Assembly: GCA_025062075.1 (NCBI GenBank) | Contig: JANXBA010000005.1 | Span: forward strand, 1 to 44,314 | Reading direction: 5' to 3' | Length of the DNA stretch: 44,314 bases | Origin: Aquificaceae bacterium | GTDB taxonomy: Bacteria > Aquificota > Aquificia > Aquificales > Aquificaceae | In this document: positions 17,423-27,010 of the stretch, piece after piece | Position numbering within the stretch: the first letter of the stretch is position 1 | Layout: the number at the start of each line of letters is the position of its first letter | The notes under the pieces: generated by a model | Told to the model about the DNA's origin: nothing | Databases searched by the model: none | The model's input: only the letters and a program-made list of their open reading frames with translations | Program-made: the position numbers and the translations under genes

Positions 17423-17569
17423 ATGAGAAAATACCTTGTTTTCCTTGGCCTTCTTGCGTTAGGAGGCGCGTCCTTTTTGCTGAGTTTGCTCTACTTTAGC
17501 AATCCTCAGTACAGAAAAGAGAAGATAGACTCCTACAAACAGAAGATGGAAAGACGCATGCAGAGGTAA
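17423..17569 (+). CDS. Small single-helix membrane protein
   Basis: A 48-residue protein with one N-terminal membrane helix (about residues 4-25) and a basic cytoplasmic-type tail (YRKEKIDSYKQKMERRMQR). Its position right after coxA, beyond the hairpin, suggests a possible small oxidase-associated subunit, but no family is recognised and no ribosome binding site is visible. Its stop codon overlaps a TAAAAT hexamer that lies 6 nt before cysS. Confidence 0.5.
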   Translation: MRKYLVFLGLLALGGASFLLSLLYFSNPQYRKEKIDSYKQKMERRMQR

Positions 17570-17578
17570 AATATCAGT

Positions 17579-19051
17579 ATGAGCCTGCGCTTGTACAACA
17601 CCCTTACGGGTAAGCTGGAGGAGTTCGTCCCGATTGACCCACCCAACGTGTCAATCTACACCTGCGGTGTGACCGTCTACGACGACTCTCACGTGGGCCA
17701 CGGCAGGAGTCTTATCGTCTTTGATGTACTCAGGCGCTACCTTGAGCACTTGGGCTACAGGGTTAGGTTTGTGCGGAACTTTACCGACGTGGACGATAAG
17801 ATAATCAACCGGGCGCGTCAGGAGCACACCCACTTTATGAACGTGGCCAACCGCTACATCGCCAGCTACTACCTTGACGTGGGAGCTCTACACATCAAGC
17901 CCGCAGAGGTGGAGCCGAGGGTCACCGAGCACATACCTGAGATAATAGAGGTGATAAAGGGTCTGATAGAGAAGGGCTACGCCTACGAGTCGGAGGGGGA
18001 CGTGTACTTTTCGGTCTCCGCCTTTCCTGAGTACGGGAAGCTCTCCAAGAGGAACACCGAGGAGTTAGAGGTGGGGGCTCGCATAGAGCCGTCGGAGAAG
18101 AAGAAAAATCCGCTAGACTTTGCCCTGTGGAAGTCCGCCAAGGCGGGTGAACCTGCCTGGGACTCCCCTTGGGGGCCGGGTAGGCCGGGCTGGCACACGG
18201 AGTGCGTGGCCATGATTTTCAAACACTTGGGTCAGACCATAGACATACACGGAGGTGGGCTTGACTTGGTGTTTCCTCACCACGAGAACGAGATAGCTCA
18301 GGCGGAGGCTCTCACCGGCAAGCCCTTCGCAAGATACTGGGTGCACAACGGACTGGTCACGGTAGGCGGGCAGAAGATGTCCAAGTCTTTGGGCAACTAC
18401 GTAACTCTGAAAGAGGTCTACTCCAGGTACCACCCGGATGTTTTACGTCTTCTCGTGCTCTTTACCCACTACAGGAGTCCCTTGGACTTCTCGTGGGAGA
18501 AGATGGAGGAGACAAAAAGAGCCTACGAGAGGCTGGTGGGAGCCTTAGAGGACTTAGAGCTCCTGAAGAGTCTTCCCACCTACGAGGAGAGGGGAACACA
18601 TCCGCTTTTTGAAAAGGTCAAAGAGGTAGAAGAAAGCTTCTTTCACGCCCTTGCGGAGGACTTCAACACCCCTCAGGCTTTGGCCTCTGTCTTCAATCTT
18701 GTGAGCGAGCTGGGCAAGGTAAAAAGCAAGGCGCTCTCCCAAGGAAAGGTCTCCCTGCAGGAGCTCCAGGCCTACGAGTTTGCGGTGAGTTCACTACGTA
18801 AGAACCTAAGGGGCGTCTTTGGGCTTTTGGAGGACTTTGGGACGGAAGGTCAGGTGCGCAAGGCGGTGGAGAGAGAGCTGGAGGCAGGTCAGGTGCTGGA
18901 CGAGAATCTCCTGGACCTGCTGGTGGAGGTGCGCTCTATGGTAAGGAAAGAGAGGGTATTCCACGTGGCGGACTTCATAAGGGACAGGCTCAAAGAACTA
19001 GGAATAGTGCTGGAAGATACGCCTGTAGGCACCAAATGGAGAAAGGCCTAA
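17579..19051 (+). CDS. cysS: Cysteinyl-tRNA synthetase
   Basis: A 490-residue class I synthetase. A zinc-binding Cys is C29 in [18 protein letters not shown]. The HIGH signature appears as SHVGHG (37-42), and KMSKSLGN closes the active site. GWHTECVAM and [15 protein letters not shown] supply the other zinc ligands and ATP-site residues. Length is close to the family norm. There is no clear Shine-Dalgarno sequence; TAAAAT (17567-17572) ends 6 nt before the ATG, compatible with a leaderless start. The 3' end overlaps folD by 16 nt. Confidence 0.96.
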   Translation: MSLRLYNTLTGKLEEFVPIDPPNVSIYTCGVTVYDDSHVGHGRSLIVFDVLRRYLEHLGYRVRFVRNFTDVDDKIINRARQEHTHFMNVANRYIASYYLDVGALHIKPAEVEPRVTEHIPEIIEVIKGLIEKGYAYESEGDVYFSVSAFPEYGKLSKRNTEELEVGARIEPSEKKKNPLDFALWKSAKAGEPAWDSPWGPGRPGWHTECVAMIFKHLGQTIDIHGGGLDLVFPHHENEIAQAEALTGKPFARYWVHNGLVTVGGQKMSKSLGNYVTLKEVYSRYHPDVLRLLVLFTHYRSPLDFSWEKMEETKRAYERLVGALEDLELLKSLPTYEERGTHPLFEKVKEVEESFFHALAEDFNTPQALASVFNLVSELGKVKSKALSQGKVSLQELQAYEFAVSSLRKNLRGVFGLLEDFGTEGQVRKAVERELEAGQVLDENLLDLLVEVRSMVRKERVFHVADFIRDRLKELGIVLEDTPVGTKWRKA

Positions 19052-19908
19052 GCACCATCTTAGACGGCAGGTCCCTTTCAGAGCTCATAAGGCAAGAGAT
19101 AAAGCAGGAGATAGACCACCATGTGGCCTCAGGTCGCAGGCCACCTGCGCTGGCGGTGGTGCTCGTAGGTGAGGACCCTGCCAGTCAGGTTTACGTGGCC
19201 AACAAGCAAAAGGCCTGCGAGAAGGTGGGCATAAGGTCCCTACCCTACTTTTTGCCGAGCAACACTACCACCCAAGAGCTCCTGGAGCTGATTGCCCAGC
19301 TCAACGCAGAGGAGCAGGTGGACGGAATTCTGGTACAGCTCCCTCTCCCTCCTCACATAAACTCCCAAGAGGTGATTACGGCCATAAACCCCAGCAAGGA
19401 CGTAGACGGCTTTCACCCCGAGAACATGGGAAAGCTCGTTGCCAGAATGGAAGGGGGCTTTGTTCCCTGCACGCCCTTGGGCATAGACCTACTGCTAAAG
19501 CACTACGGCGTGGAGCTCAAGGGCAAGGACGTGGTGGTGGTAGGGGAGGGCTTTATCGTAGGCAGGCCCTTGAGCCTTCTTCTTCTGTGGCGAGGGGCCA
19601 CCGTAAGCATCTGTCACATACACACCAAGGACATAAGCCAGTACACTAAGAGGGCGGAGGTGCTCATATCCGCCACGGGCGTGCCCGGGCTCATAAAGGC
19701 TCACATGGTTAGGGAGGGTGCGGTGGTGGTGGACATAGGCATCTCCCGAGTGGGAGACAGAATAATGGGAGACGTGGACTTTGAGGAAGTAAAGGAGAAG
19801 GCTTCCGCCATAACGCCCGTGCCGGGAGGCGTAGGTCCCATGACGGTAAGTGCCCTCCTTCTGAATACTCTCAAAGCCTACAGAAAAAGGTTAGGTCTCT
19901 TAGGTTAA
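19036..19908 (+). CDS. folD: Bifunctional methylenetetrahydrofolate dehydrogenase / methenyl-THF cyclohydrolase
   Basis: A 290-residue FolD that interconverts 5,10-methylene-THF and 10-formyl-THF. The catalytic lysine lies in [14 protein letters not shown] (about 49-62). [10 protein letters not shown] and the ending [13 protein letters not shown] are family signatures. The NADP site reads [13 protein letters not shown], with GEG where most have GRS. Translation is probably coupled to cysS because the genes overlap by 16 nt. It converges on argD with a 9-nt overlap. Confidence 0.94.
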   Translation: MEKGLSTILDGRSLSELIRQEIKQEIDHHVASGRRPPALAVVLVGEDPASQVYVANKQKACEKVGIRSLPYFLPSNTTTQELLELIAQLNAEEQVDGILVQLPLPPHINSQEVITAINPSKDVDGFHPENMGKLVARMEGGFVPCTPLGIDLLLKHYGVELKGKDVVVVGEGFIVGRPLSLLLLWRGATVSICHIHTKDISQYTKRAEVLISATGVPGLIKAHMVREGAVVVDIGISRVGDRIMGDVDFEEVKEKASAITPVPGGVGPMTVSALLLNTLKAYRKRLGLLG

Positions 19909-21030
19909 GAGCTCTCTCAGTATCTCTACCGCTCTGTCTACGTGTTGCTCTTGCACTATAAGAGGTGGCAGAAGTCTGAGTACCTTGCCTGCGGTGCAGT
20001 TCAGGATAAGGCCCCGCTCAAGGGCCCTGAGGACCAGCTCCGAGCACTCCTTTTCCAGCTCAAGGCCCACCATGAGACCCTTGCCCCTTACCTCACCTAC
20101 GTTCAGCTCTCTGAGCCTGCTTATGAGGTAGCTCCCTACGCGCTCCACGTGCGGTAGGAGCTTTTTTACCTCTCTTACTACCACACTGGCGGCTGTGCAG
20201 GCTAACGGGTTTCCTCCGAAGGTGGAGCCGTGGGTGCCAGGTTTGAAGGCCTGGGCTACCTCCTCCCGTGCCAGAAGAGCTCCGATGGGCACTCCTCCGC
20301 CCAGACCTTTGGCGAGGGTGATGATGTCCGGCTCCAACCCGTAGTGCTCGTAGCCGTAAAACTTGCCCGTCCTTCCTACGCCCGTTTGCACCTCGTCCAC
20401 GACCAAAAGCAAGCCCTCCGCCCTGCAGAGCTCCTGGAGCTTTCTCAAAAACTCCGCCTGCCCCTCTCTTATACCACCCTCTCCCTGTATGACCTCCACC
20501 ATTACGCCTGCGGTCTCTTTTCTTAGAACCTTCAGCACCGAGTCAAAGTTGTTAAACTCTGCGTAGTCAAAGCCCTCAAGGAGAGGCCCAAAACCCTTCT
20601 GGACCTTCTCCTGAGCGGTGGCGGAGAGGGCACCGAAGGTCCTACCGTGAAAGGAGTTGTAGAAGGTGATTATCCTGTACCTTTGCTCTCCACGCTCGTA
20701 GAAGTATCTCCTTACCAGTTTGATGGCAGCTTCGTTGGCCTCTGCCCCGCTGTTGCAGAAAAAGACTTTACCTTCCGTCCAGAACACATCAAGGAGCTCC
20801 TGGGCGAGCTCTTCCTGCCAAGGGTTTTCAAAGAGGTTAGACACGTGCAGGAGCTCCTGCGCCTGCTGGCGCAGAACTCTGGTCAGCTCAGGGTGAGCGT
20901 AGCCCAAGGCATTTACCGCAATGCCAGCCACGAAGTCCAAGTATTCTCTTCCTGTTTGGTCGTAGAGGTAGACGCCCCTTCCTCGCAGGAAAGAGACAGG
21001 CAATCTCCTGTAGGTTTCCATCAGGTGCAT
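19900..21030 (-). CDS. argD: Acetylornithine aminotransferase
   Basis: A 376-residue class III PLP aminotransferase. The PLP lysine is K241 in ITLAKGLGGGVPIG; NSGAEANEAAIKL (93-105) holds phosphate contacts; VDEVQTGVGRTG (211-222) is the PLP-binding Asp motif. It makes N-acetylornithine in arginine synthesis, and such enzymes can also serve as succinyldiaminopimelate aminotransferases. The start at 21030 overlaps the nadE 3' end; a second ATG at 21021 would form TGATG with the nadE stop and is equally possible. No ribosome binding site is evident. Confidence 0.92.
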   Translation of the reverse strand: MHLMETYRRLPVSFLRGRGVYLYDQTGREYLDFVAGIAVNALGYAHPELTRVLRQQAQELLHVSNLFENPWQEELAQELLDVFWTEGKVFFCNSGAEANEAAIKLVRRYFYERGEQRYRIITFYNSFHGRTFGALSATAQEKVQKGFGPLLEGFDYAEFNNFDSVLKVLRKETAGVMVEVIQGEGGIREGQAEFLRKLQELCRAEGLLLVVDEVQTGVGRTGKFYGYEHYGLEPDIITLAKGLGGGVPIGALLAREEVAQAFKPGTHGSTFGGNPLACTAASVVVREVKKLLPHVERVGSYLISRLRELNVGEVRGKGLMVGLELEKECSELVLRALERGLILNCTAGKVLRLLPPLIVQEQHVDRAVEILRELLT

Positions 21031-22718
21031 GGGTCATAGAGGTTGCTTACGGGCATGCGCCAGTCTTTCCCAAAGGCCCGTTTGGTAAGCTTAGGACCTA
21101 TGGGTGCTTGCCTTCTCTTGTACTCCGCGGCTTTGACCATCCTGAGAACCTTCTCCAATGTCTCTTTCTCAAAGCCTAACTCCTTGAGCTCTTCGTAGCT
21201 CAGCCCTTCCTCTATGTAGAGCTCTAGCACTTGGTCAAGGAGCTCATAGGGTGGGAGTGTCTCCTGGTCCGTCTGGCCGGGTCTGAGCTCTGCGGTGGGC
21301 GGTCTGCTCAAGATGCGCTCCGGTATGTAGCCTCTTCGGGCGTTTATGTGCCGGGCAAGCCTGTAAACTTGGCCTTTGTAGAGGTCCTTTATGGGGGCAA
21401 AGCCCCCAGCCATGTCCCCATATATAGTAGAGTAGCCCACCGCAGACTCGCTCTTGTTGGAGGTAGAAAGCACCAGCCAGCGGTGCTTGTTAGAAAGGTA
21501 AAAGAGCATGTTTGCCCTTATGCGTGCTTGAAGGTTTTCCTCCGCCACCGTAAGCTCCTGAGAGGAGAGCATGTGCAGGTAAGCTTCATAGATATGCCTT
21601 ATGGGATACTCCAGGAGCTCTATTCCTAAGTTTTTTGCCAACTGACGGGCATCTTCAGCGCTCTCCTGAGAGGTGAACTCTGAGGGCATAAAGACGCCTA
21701 CTACTCTCTCCCTACCCAAGGCCTCCACCGCGATGCAGGCAACCAAGGAAGAGTCAATACCGCCAGAAAGACCCAGCACCACCTTATCGAAGCGGTTTTT
21801 GGCCACGTAGTCTCTCAAGGAAAGACACAAGGCCTTCCAGAGCTCCTCCTCCTCTTTTGGGCTGTCCTCTACCCTGGAGGCCAATCCTTGCTCTCTGGGT
21901 GTGCAGGGCACTTGCAAAGTTAACACTCCCTTGGCTTCTTTCTCTCTCAGCCTCAGGTCCAGAAGCCTTCTCCTGCGCACAGCCCTTACATCCAAACTGA
22001 GACTGAGCAGGTCCTCTTCAAAGGCCTTCGCTCTGGCCAATATCCTACCTTCTGGGTCTATGACCAGACTGCGCCCGTCAAAGACCAGCTCGTCCTGTCC
22101 GCCTACCAAGTTGGCATAAACTATGTAGGCTATATTGTCCTGGGCCCGGGCTTTTAGAAAGTTTTCCCTGTATTCCTGCTTGCCCACGTAGTAGGGAGAG
22201 GCGTTTACGCTTATGAGCACCTCGCACCCCGCAAGGGCGTAAACCCTTTCCCAGCCGTCTGGGTGCCATATGTCTTCGCACACGGACAGACCCACCTTGC
22301 AAAAGCCTAGGTCTAAAAGCAGGGGCTCTCCCCCCGCCTTGAAGTAGCGCTTCTCGTCAAAGACCGAGTAGTTGGGAAGAAAAGTCTTTCTGTAGACGCC
22401 CTGCAGACGACCCTTGCCTATAACCAGTAAGGCGTTGTAGAGCTCCCCATCGTAGTAGGGTGCACCCACCAAGGCCAAGGAGCTCCTTTGCTGAGAAAAC
22501 TCCACCAGCTCCTGCACCCCCCTGTGGCAAGCCTGTATGAAGTCCAACCTAAGCAGGAGGTCCTCGGGAGGATAACCGCTCAAGGCCAACTCAGGAAAGA
22601 CTACCAAGTGGGACAAGTGGTCGCAGGCCTGCCATGCCTCCTTTATCTTCTCCAGGTTCTCCTCAATCCAGCCTACCGTAGGGTTTATCTGACACAGAGA
22701 AAGGTTTAGAAAACCCAA
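21021..22718 (-). CDS. nadE: Glutamine-dependent NAD+ synthetase
   Basis: A 565-residue two-domain enzyme. The N-terminal nitrilase-type glutaminase domain has its E-K-C triad visible as E43 (FPELALSGYP), K111 (YRKTFLPNY) and C147 (LSVCEDIW). The C-terminal synthetase domain has the P-loop SGGIDSS (318-324) and STIYGDMAGGFAPIKDLYK. The start is a TTG at 22716-22718 with GGAG about 10 nt upstream. The TPR gene stop lies only 2 nt before it, so the two genes form an operon. Confidence 0.95.
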   Translation of the reverse strand: MGFLNLSLCQINPTVGWIEENLEKIKEAWQACDHLSHLVVFPELALSGYPPEDLLLRLDFIQACHRGVQELVEFSQQRSSLALVGAPYYDGELYNALLVIGKGRLQGVYRKTFLPNYSVFDEKRYFKAGGEPLLLDLGFCKVGLSVCEDIWHPDGWERVYALAGCEVLISVNASPYYVGKQEYRENFLKARAQDNIAYIVYANLVGGQDELVFDGRSLVIDPEGRILARAKAFEEDLLSLSLDVRAVRRRRLLDLRLREKEAKGVLTLQVPCTPREQGLASRVEDSPKEEEELWKALCLSLRDYVAKNRFDKVVLGLSGGIDSSLVACIAVEALGRERVVGVFMPSEFTSQESAEDARQLAKNLGIELLEYPIRHIYEAYLHMLSSQELTVAEENLQARIRANMLFYLSNKHRWLVLSTSNKSESAVGYSTIYGDMAGGFAPIKDLYKGQVYRLARHINARRGYIPERILSRPPTAELRPGQTDQETLPPYELLDQVLELYIEEGLSYEELKELGFEKETLEKVLRMVKAAEYKRRQAPIGPKLTKRAFGKDWRMPVSNLYDPCT

Positions 22719-22720
22719 AG

Positions 22721-23638
22721 TTATACTCCAGGTCTTAGCTTTCTGAGCATCTCTACAAGCTCTAACTTCTCTCCCACTCTGTTAGCTTCCGCTCTTTTTC
22801 TCTCCAGCAGGAAGAGTTCGCGTGCGGTCTGAAGGTTTTTTCTGGCCTCTTCTAAGTTCAGATTTTCCATGTCTAACTCTCCCATCTGCTCGTAGGCTAT
22901 GGCCTGCATGTAGCGGTTGCCGATGGAGATGGCTATGTTTGCTCCCGTCTTGAAGTCCAAATAGGCAGAGGAGGGGTCGCCCTTTAACCTGTACACGCCA
23001 CCTCTGTTGATGTAGCCCTTTGCCAGAGCTCCCATGTCTTTTAGGTCCTCCGCCAGCTGGGTGACTAAGGTAAGGGTGTTTATGGCCTCTTCGTACCTTC
23101 TACTCATGGTAAGCACGTCCGCAAGCTTCTCTAAGAGTTTAAGCTTCTCTCTGCCCTCTTCAAGCATGCTGGAGATACGGTAGTAGACCTCCACTGCCCT
23201 TTTGTAGTCTCCTGCCCTTGCGTGAACCTCCGCAAGCCTTTTCAGAATTCCAACTTCCATACTCGTAGAGCGGAGAGTTTTCGCCAACCTAATCGCATCT
23301 TCGTAGGCTTCTACCGCCTTACCGTAGCTCCCCATAAGGGTGTGTATTTCTCCTGCCTTTACCAAGGCCACGAGCCTCTCCGAATTAGCTTTGGCCCTTT
23401 CTTGCATCCTAAGAGCGTACCTGAGGGCGAGGCTGTAGTTCTTCACGCCTAAGTTGGCTTCAGTCAGACAGGCGTACGTGTAGTACTCTCTGTAGCCCGC
23501 TCTTAGAAGTCTATTTCCCTCCGCAAGAGCTCTATCGTACATGCCCATCTCTACCATCTTAAGGCACAAGGAGGCAGGCTGTGCTACAGAGGTATGCACG
23601 CTTACGGTCAGCAGGAGAACGAGCATGTACAAGAACAT
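22721..23638 (-). CDS. Secreted TPR-repeat protein
   Basis: A 305-residue protein with a signal peptide (residues 1-19, cleavage near SVAQ) and tandem tetratricopeptide-like helical pairs from about residue 20 to 295, such as MGSYGKAVEAYEDAIRLA, AGDYKRAVEVYYRIS and SRRYEEAINTLTLVTQLA. TPR arrays usually mediate protein contacts; the partner is unknown, and the location is probably periplasmic. It shares the AT-rich divergent promoter region with hfq. An AGAGGG ribosome binding site precedes the ATG. nadE follows after 2 nt. Confidence 0.85.
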   Translation of the reverse strand: MFLYMLVLLLTVSVHTSVAQPASLCLKMVEMGMYDRALAEGNRLLRAGYREYYTYACLTEANLGVKNYSLALRYALRMQERAKANSERLVALVKAGEIHTLMGSYGKAVEAYEDAIRLAKTLRSTSMEVGILKRLAEVHARAGDYKRAVEVYYRISSMLEEGREKLKLLEKLADVLTMSRRYEEAINTLTLVTQLAEDLKDMGALAKGYINRGGVYRLKGDPSSAYLDFKTGANIAISIGNRYMQAIAYEQMGELDMENLNLEEARKNLQTARELFLLERKRAEANRVGEKLELVEMLRKLRPGV

Positions 23639-23641
23639 AGC

Positions 23642-23669
23642 TTGCCCTCTCTTATGGTGGTATTATAAT
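23642..23669 (+). promoter_or_regulatory. Promoter of the hfq-hflX-purA operon
   Basis: TTGCCC (23642-23647) and a perfect TATAAT (23664-23669) are 16 nt apart, giving a leader of about 17 nt with GGAGG before the hfq ATG. On the opposite strand a TATAAT at 23662-23667 overlaps it and could drive the divergent TPR-nadE-argD genes. Confidence 0.6.
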
Positions 23670-23692
23670 ATAAGGCAGGTGGAGGACAGAAG

Positions 23693-23902
23693 ATGTTTAT
23701 GGACAAGGAACAGAGCGTGCAGGACGAGTACATAGAGGAGCTGAAGAGAAAGTCCGCTACCGTAACTGTCTTCCTGACGAGGGGCAACCGGATAGCAGGC
23801 AAACTGCTTGACCACGACAAGTACACCATACTCTTAGAAGTAGAAGGTGAACCCAACCTCATATACAAGCACGCCATAAGCACCATAGTGCAAGGAGGTT
23901 AA
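23693..23902 (+). CDS. hfq: RNA chaperone Hfq
   Basis: A 69-residue Sm-like protein. Sm1 covers about residues 20-50 (ATVTVFLTRGNRIAGKLLDH), and Sm2 has the hallmark YKHAIS (58-63). The hexameric ring pairs small RNAs with mRNAs. There is almost no C-terminal tail after the core, as in many thermophiles. The ATG follows GGAGG at good spacing. The hfq stop overlaps the hflX start as TAATG. Confidence 0.95.
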   Translation: MFMDKEQSVQDEYIEELKRKSATVTVFLTRGNRIAGKLLDHDKYTILLEVEGEPNLIYKHAISTIVQGG

Positions 23903-25008
23903 TGAGAACTCTTCTGGTCAGCCTCTTAGAGCCCGGGAATCAGGAACCCAAAGAGTCCCTACGGGAGCTCAAAGAGCTGGTGAGGGCGGTAGGCGGGCTT
24001 TGCCTCGGCTACGTAACCCAAAAGAAGAGCCACCCAGACCCGCGTTACTACGTGGGTGCGGGAAAGGTGGAGGAGATAAAGCAGGTGGCGGAGGGCGTAG
24101 GGGCGGACGTGGTAGTCTTTGACAGCTTCCTGAGCCCGTCGCAGGTGGCAAACTTGGAAAACGCCATAGGCAGAAGGGTCATGGACAGGGCGGACTTGGT
24201 GTTGGAGATCTTCTCCCGCAGGGTGCGCTCCAAGACCGCCAAGTTGCAAGTGGAGCTTGCCAGGCTCACCTACGAGCTTCCGAGGGTTTACGGCAGGGGT
24301 AAGGAGCTCTCCCGTTTAGGCGGTGGCGTGGGCACCCGCGGTCCCGGTGAGCAGGAGGCGGAGATAAGAAAAAGGTGGATAAGAAAGAGAATTCAGCAGA
24401 TAAAGCAGGAGCTGGAAGAAATAAAAAGGCAAAGAAGAGAACAGCGCAAGAGGAGGGAGAGCTCCGGGGAGCTGAAAGTTATAAAGGTGGCGCTGGTGGG
24501 CTACACCAACGTGGGCAAGTCCAGCCTTCTGAGAGCTCTCACTGGAAGGGAGACGCTCGTTGCGGACATGCCCTTTGCCACTCTTGACACTACCACCTCC
24601 GCCCGCATTCTCTTCCCGGAGGCCAAGGTGCTTATCACGGACACAGTGGGCTTCATCCGCAGGCTACCTCCCGAGCTTATAGAGTCTTTTAAGGCGACGC
24701 TGGAGGAGGTCCAAGAGGCGGACCTTATCCTGCACGTGGTGGACATCTCCGACAGAAACTGGCTTGAGAAGGTAAAGGTGGTAAAAGGTGTGCTCAAGGA
24801 CCTCTCCGCAGAGGAAAAGCCGGTCATCTACGTCTTTAACAAGGCGGACAAGGTGGTAAGCAGAGAAGAGGACACGAAGTACCTGACGGAGCCCGCCTTC
24901 ATGGAGGGTAGGTCTGTGGTGGTCTCCGTGTTAAAGGGGTGGGGGCTCAAGGAGCTCCTTCAGGCTATAAAGGAGTCAGCGCAGGCGCTTCACGGAGCAG
25001 TTCAATGA
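23902..25008 (+). CDS. hflX: Ribosome-associated GTPase HflX
   Basis: A 368-residue GTPase. The N-terminal HflX domain includes DPRYYVGAGKVEEI (46-59) and GGVGTRGPGEQEAE (141-154). A basic coiled coil covers about 155-188. The G domain has G1 GYTNVGKSS (200-208), the G3-containing TDTVGFIRRLP and G4 NKAD. HflX splits stalled or heat-damaged ribosomes. It starts at the last base of hfq (TAATG) and overlaps purA by 4 nt, forming a tight three-gene operon. Confidence 0.95.
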   Translation: MRTLLVSLLEPGNQEPKESLRELKELVRAVGGLCLGYVTQKKSHPDPRYYVGAGKVEEIKQVAEGVGADVVVFDSFLSPSQVANLENAIGRRVMDRADLVLEIFSRRVRSKTAKLQVELARLTYELPRVYGRGKELSRLGGGVGTRGPGEQEAEIRKRWIRKRIQQIKQELEEIKRQRREQRKRRESSGELKVIKVALVGYTNVGKSSLLRALTGRETLVADMPFATLDTTTSARILFPEAKVLITDTVGFIRRLPPELIESFKATLEEVQEADLILHVVDISDRNWLEKVKVVKGVLKDLSAEEKPVIYVFNKADKVVSREEDTKYLTEPAFMEGRSVVVSVLKGWGLKELLQAIKESAQALHGAVQ

Positions 25009-26345
25009 AGAGGGGTCTGGTCATCTTGGGTGCTCAGTGGGGCGACGAGGGAAAGGGAAAGGTGGTGGACCTTCTGTCTGCAGACTTCTCCGCCACGGTG
25101 CGCTACCAAGGGGGTAGCAACGCAGGACACACGGTGCTGATAAAAGGCGAGAAGTTCGTGCTTCACCTCCTGCCTACGGGTATGCTCCACGAGCACACGC
25201 TGGGAGTGGTTGCCCAGGGCATGGTGGTGGATTTGGAACTGCTGGTGAAGGAGATAGAGGAGTTGGAAAGCAGGGGGCTTTCCGTCCGGGACAGGCTCTT
25301 CATAAGCGACAGGGTTCACTTAGTCATGCCCTACCATAAGGTGTTGGACTCCCTGTTTGAAAGCAAGGGGAAAATCGGCACCACCTTAAGGGGTATAGGC
25401 CCCTCCTACATGCTCAAGTACGGAAGAAGGGGCATAAGGGTTTGCGACTTGGAAAACCCGGACAGAGCCTACAGGCTCATGAAGGAGAACATGGAGTTCG
25501 TCCACGACCTGTGCGAGAAGGTCTACTGCGAAAACCACACCCTGAGCTTGGAGGAGATTTTTGAAAAAACCTTGGAGCACTACCGCAGGATAAGGGACAG
25601 GGTGACAGACACTACCCGCTGGCTTCTCCAGTACGAGGGTGAAGTGCTCTTTGAGGGAGCCCAGGGCACCATGTTAGACGTAGACATGGGCACTTACCCT
25701 TACGTGACCTCCTCCAACTCCTCCGCCTTGGGGCTCTCCAACGGCACGGGGCTTCCTCCGAGATACTTTTCCAACGCAAGCTTCTGGGGCGTGTCCAAGG
25801 CTTACGCCACGCGCGTAGGGGAAGGGCCATTCCCCACCGAGCTGACGGGCGAAGAGGGCCAGGAGCTAAGAGAGAGGGGAAAAGAGTACGGTGCCACCAC
25901 CGGCAGGCCCAGGAGGTGTGGCTGGCTTGACCTGGTGGCGCTCAAGCACGCGGTGGAGGTAAACGGGCTGGACGGTCTCGTGCTCACGAAGCTGGACGTG
26001 TTAGACCACTTTGAGGAGATAAAGGTCTGCGTGGCATACCAGCGTGGTCAAGACCTTATCTACCACTTCCCCGCCAGCTTAGACACCCTCCTTGAGGTAA
26101 AGCCCGTTTACAAAACCTTTAAGGGCTGGCGCAAGGACACGCGCGGTGCAAGAAGTCTCTCAGAGCTCCCACAGGGAGCCCTTGACTACCTTGAGTTTAT
26201 ACAGGAATACTTAGGCGTTCCCATAGTGATGCTCTCTACGGGCCCAGAGAGGGAAGAGTACCTCTGGCTCCGCCCTTACGACCTTGCGAGCCTGAAGACA
26301 AATACCCCAAGCCCAGCCAAGGACTGGAAAAAGACTATGGCGTAA
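25005..26345 (+). CDS. purA: Adenylosuccinate synthetase
   Basis: A 446-residue enzyme converting IMP to adenylosuccinate. The GTP/active-site loop is QWGDEGKGK (residues 11-19), with the catalytic Asp in it. NAGHT (38-42) and TTGRPRRCGWLD are present. The start at 25005 forms ATGA with the hflX stop; an upstream in-frame ATG inside hflX is rejected. Most homologues end soon after STGPERE; here about 25 more residues follow, encoded opposite the end of the permease gene (70-nt convergent overlap). Confidence 0.95.
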   Translation: MKRGLVILGAQWGDEGKGKVVDLLSADFSATVRYQGGSNAGHTVLIKGEKFVLHLLPTGMLHEHTLGVVAQGMVVDLELLVKEIEELESRGLSVRDRLFISDRVHLVMPYHKVLDSLFESKGKIGTTLRGIGPSYMLKYGRRGIRVCDLENPDRAYRLMKENMEFVHDLCEKVYCENHTLSLEEIFEKTLEHYRRIRDRVTDTTRWLLQYEGEVLFEGAQGTMLDVDMGTYPYVTSSNSSALGLSNGTGLPPRYFSNASFWGVSKAYATRVGEGPFPTELTGEEGQELRERGKEYGATTGRPRRCGWLDLVALKHAVEVNGLDGLVLTKLDVLDHFEEIKVCVAYQRGQDLIYHFPASLDTLLEVKPVYKTFKGWRKDTRGARSLSELPQGALDYLEFIQEYLGVPIVMLSTGPEREEYLWLRPYDLASLKTNTPSPAKDWKKTMA

Positions 26346-27010
26346 CCCGTGGGAAAGTCCAGCCAGAAGGAGAAGACCACCGCCAGAAAGCTCCAGCATA
26401 CCCCCCACGCCCAGGCAAAGGCAAGGCCCCGGTTCAACAGCAAAGACACCAGCGCAGGACCCACCAGCAGGACAAAAACCACCAGCACGCCCGCCAGCTT
26501 CACCGAGCTGGCAAGGGTCAGAGAAAAGAGCGCAAAGAAGGAGAGCTCCGAAACAGGCTTTTTCAAGCCTTTACGCAGGTAGAGCAGAGCCCCCACAAAG
26601 GCGTAGAGCACGGCGGTCTTTAGCACCTCCTCAAGCTTGACGAAGAGCACGTCGCTGGCTGTGAGCTTTTTGAGCTCCTCCATGCCGTGGGGAGAGAAAG
26701 AAAGAAGGAGCACCGCCAGAGAAAAGCCAAAGGCATACATAAGCCCGACGAAGGCCTCCGAGTAGTCTCTTATCTTTTGGGAAAGAGCTATGAGAAGGCT
26801 TGCCAGAAGTCCAAACAGAAGGGAGAAGAGGTAAAGGTGCTCACCGTGGAAAAAGAGCAGGGAAAAGGCCATGCCGACCCCGGAGAACTGTGCCACCGCC
26901 AGGTCCGCAAAGACTATGCCCCTTTTTATTATCTCCCTACCCAAGTAGGCGTGAATGCCTGTAAGCACCACCGAGAGCAAAAAGCTTGAAAGGAAAAGGT
27001 CCCAAATCAC
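26276..27010 (-). CDS. ABC-3 family metal permease (ZnuB/MntB-like)
   Basis: A 244-residue integral membrane protein with about seven hydrophobic segments. Family features include AYLGREIIKRGIVFADLAVAQFSGVGMA (about 22-49), the typical cytoplasmic-loop and helix start of ABC-3 permeases, and SVKLAGVLVVFVLLVGPAL near 167-185. It would import zinc or manganese with the ZnuA-like protein encoded just upstream (4-nt overlap). No ATPase gene is present in the window. The 3' end overlaps purA by 70 nt. Confidence 0.88.
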   Translation of the reverse strand: MIWDLFLSSFLLSVVLTGIHAYLGREIIKRGIVFADLAVAQFSGVGMAFSLLFFHGEHLYLFSLLFGLLASLLIALSQKIRDYSEAFVGLMYAFGFSLAVLLLSFSPHGMEELKKLTASDVLFVKLEEVLKTAVLYAFVGALLYLRKGLKKPVSELSFFALFSLTLASSVKLAGVLVVFVLLVGPALVSLLLNRGLAFAWAWGVCWSFLAVVFSFWLDFPTGYAIVFFQSLAGLGVFVFRLARS

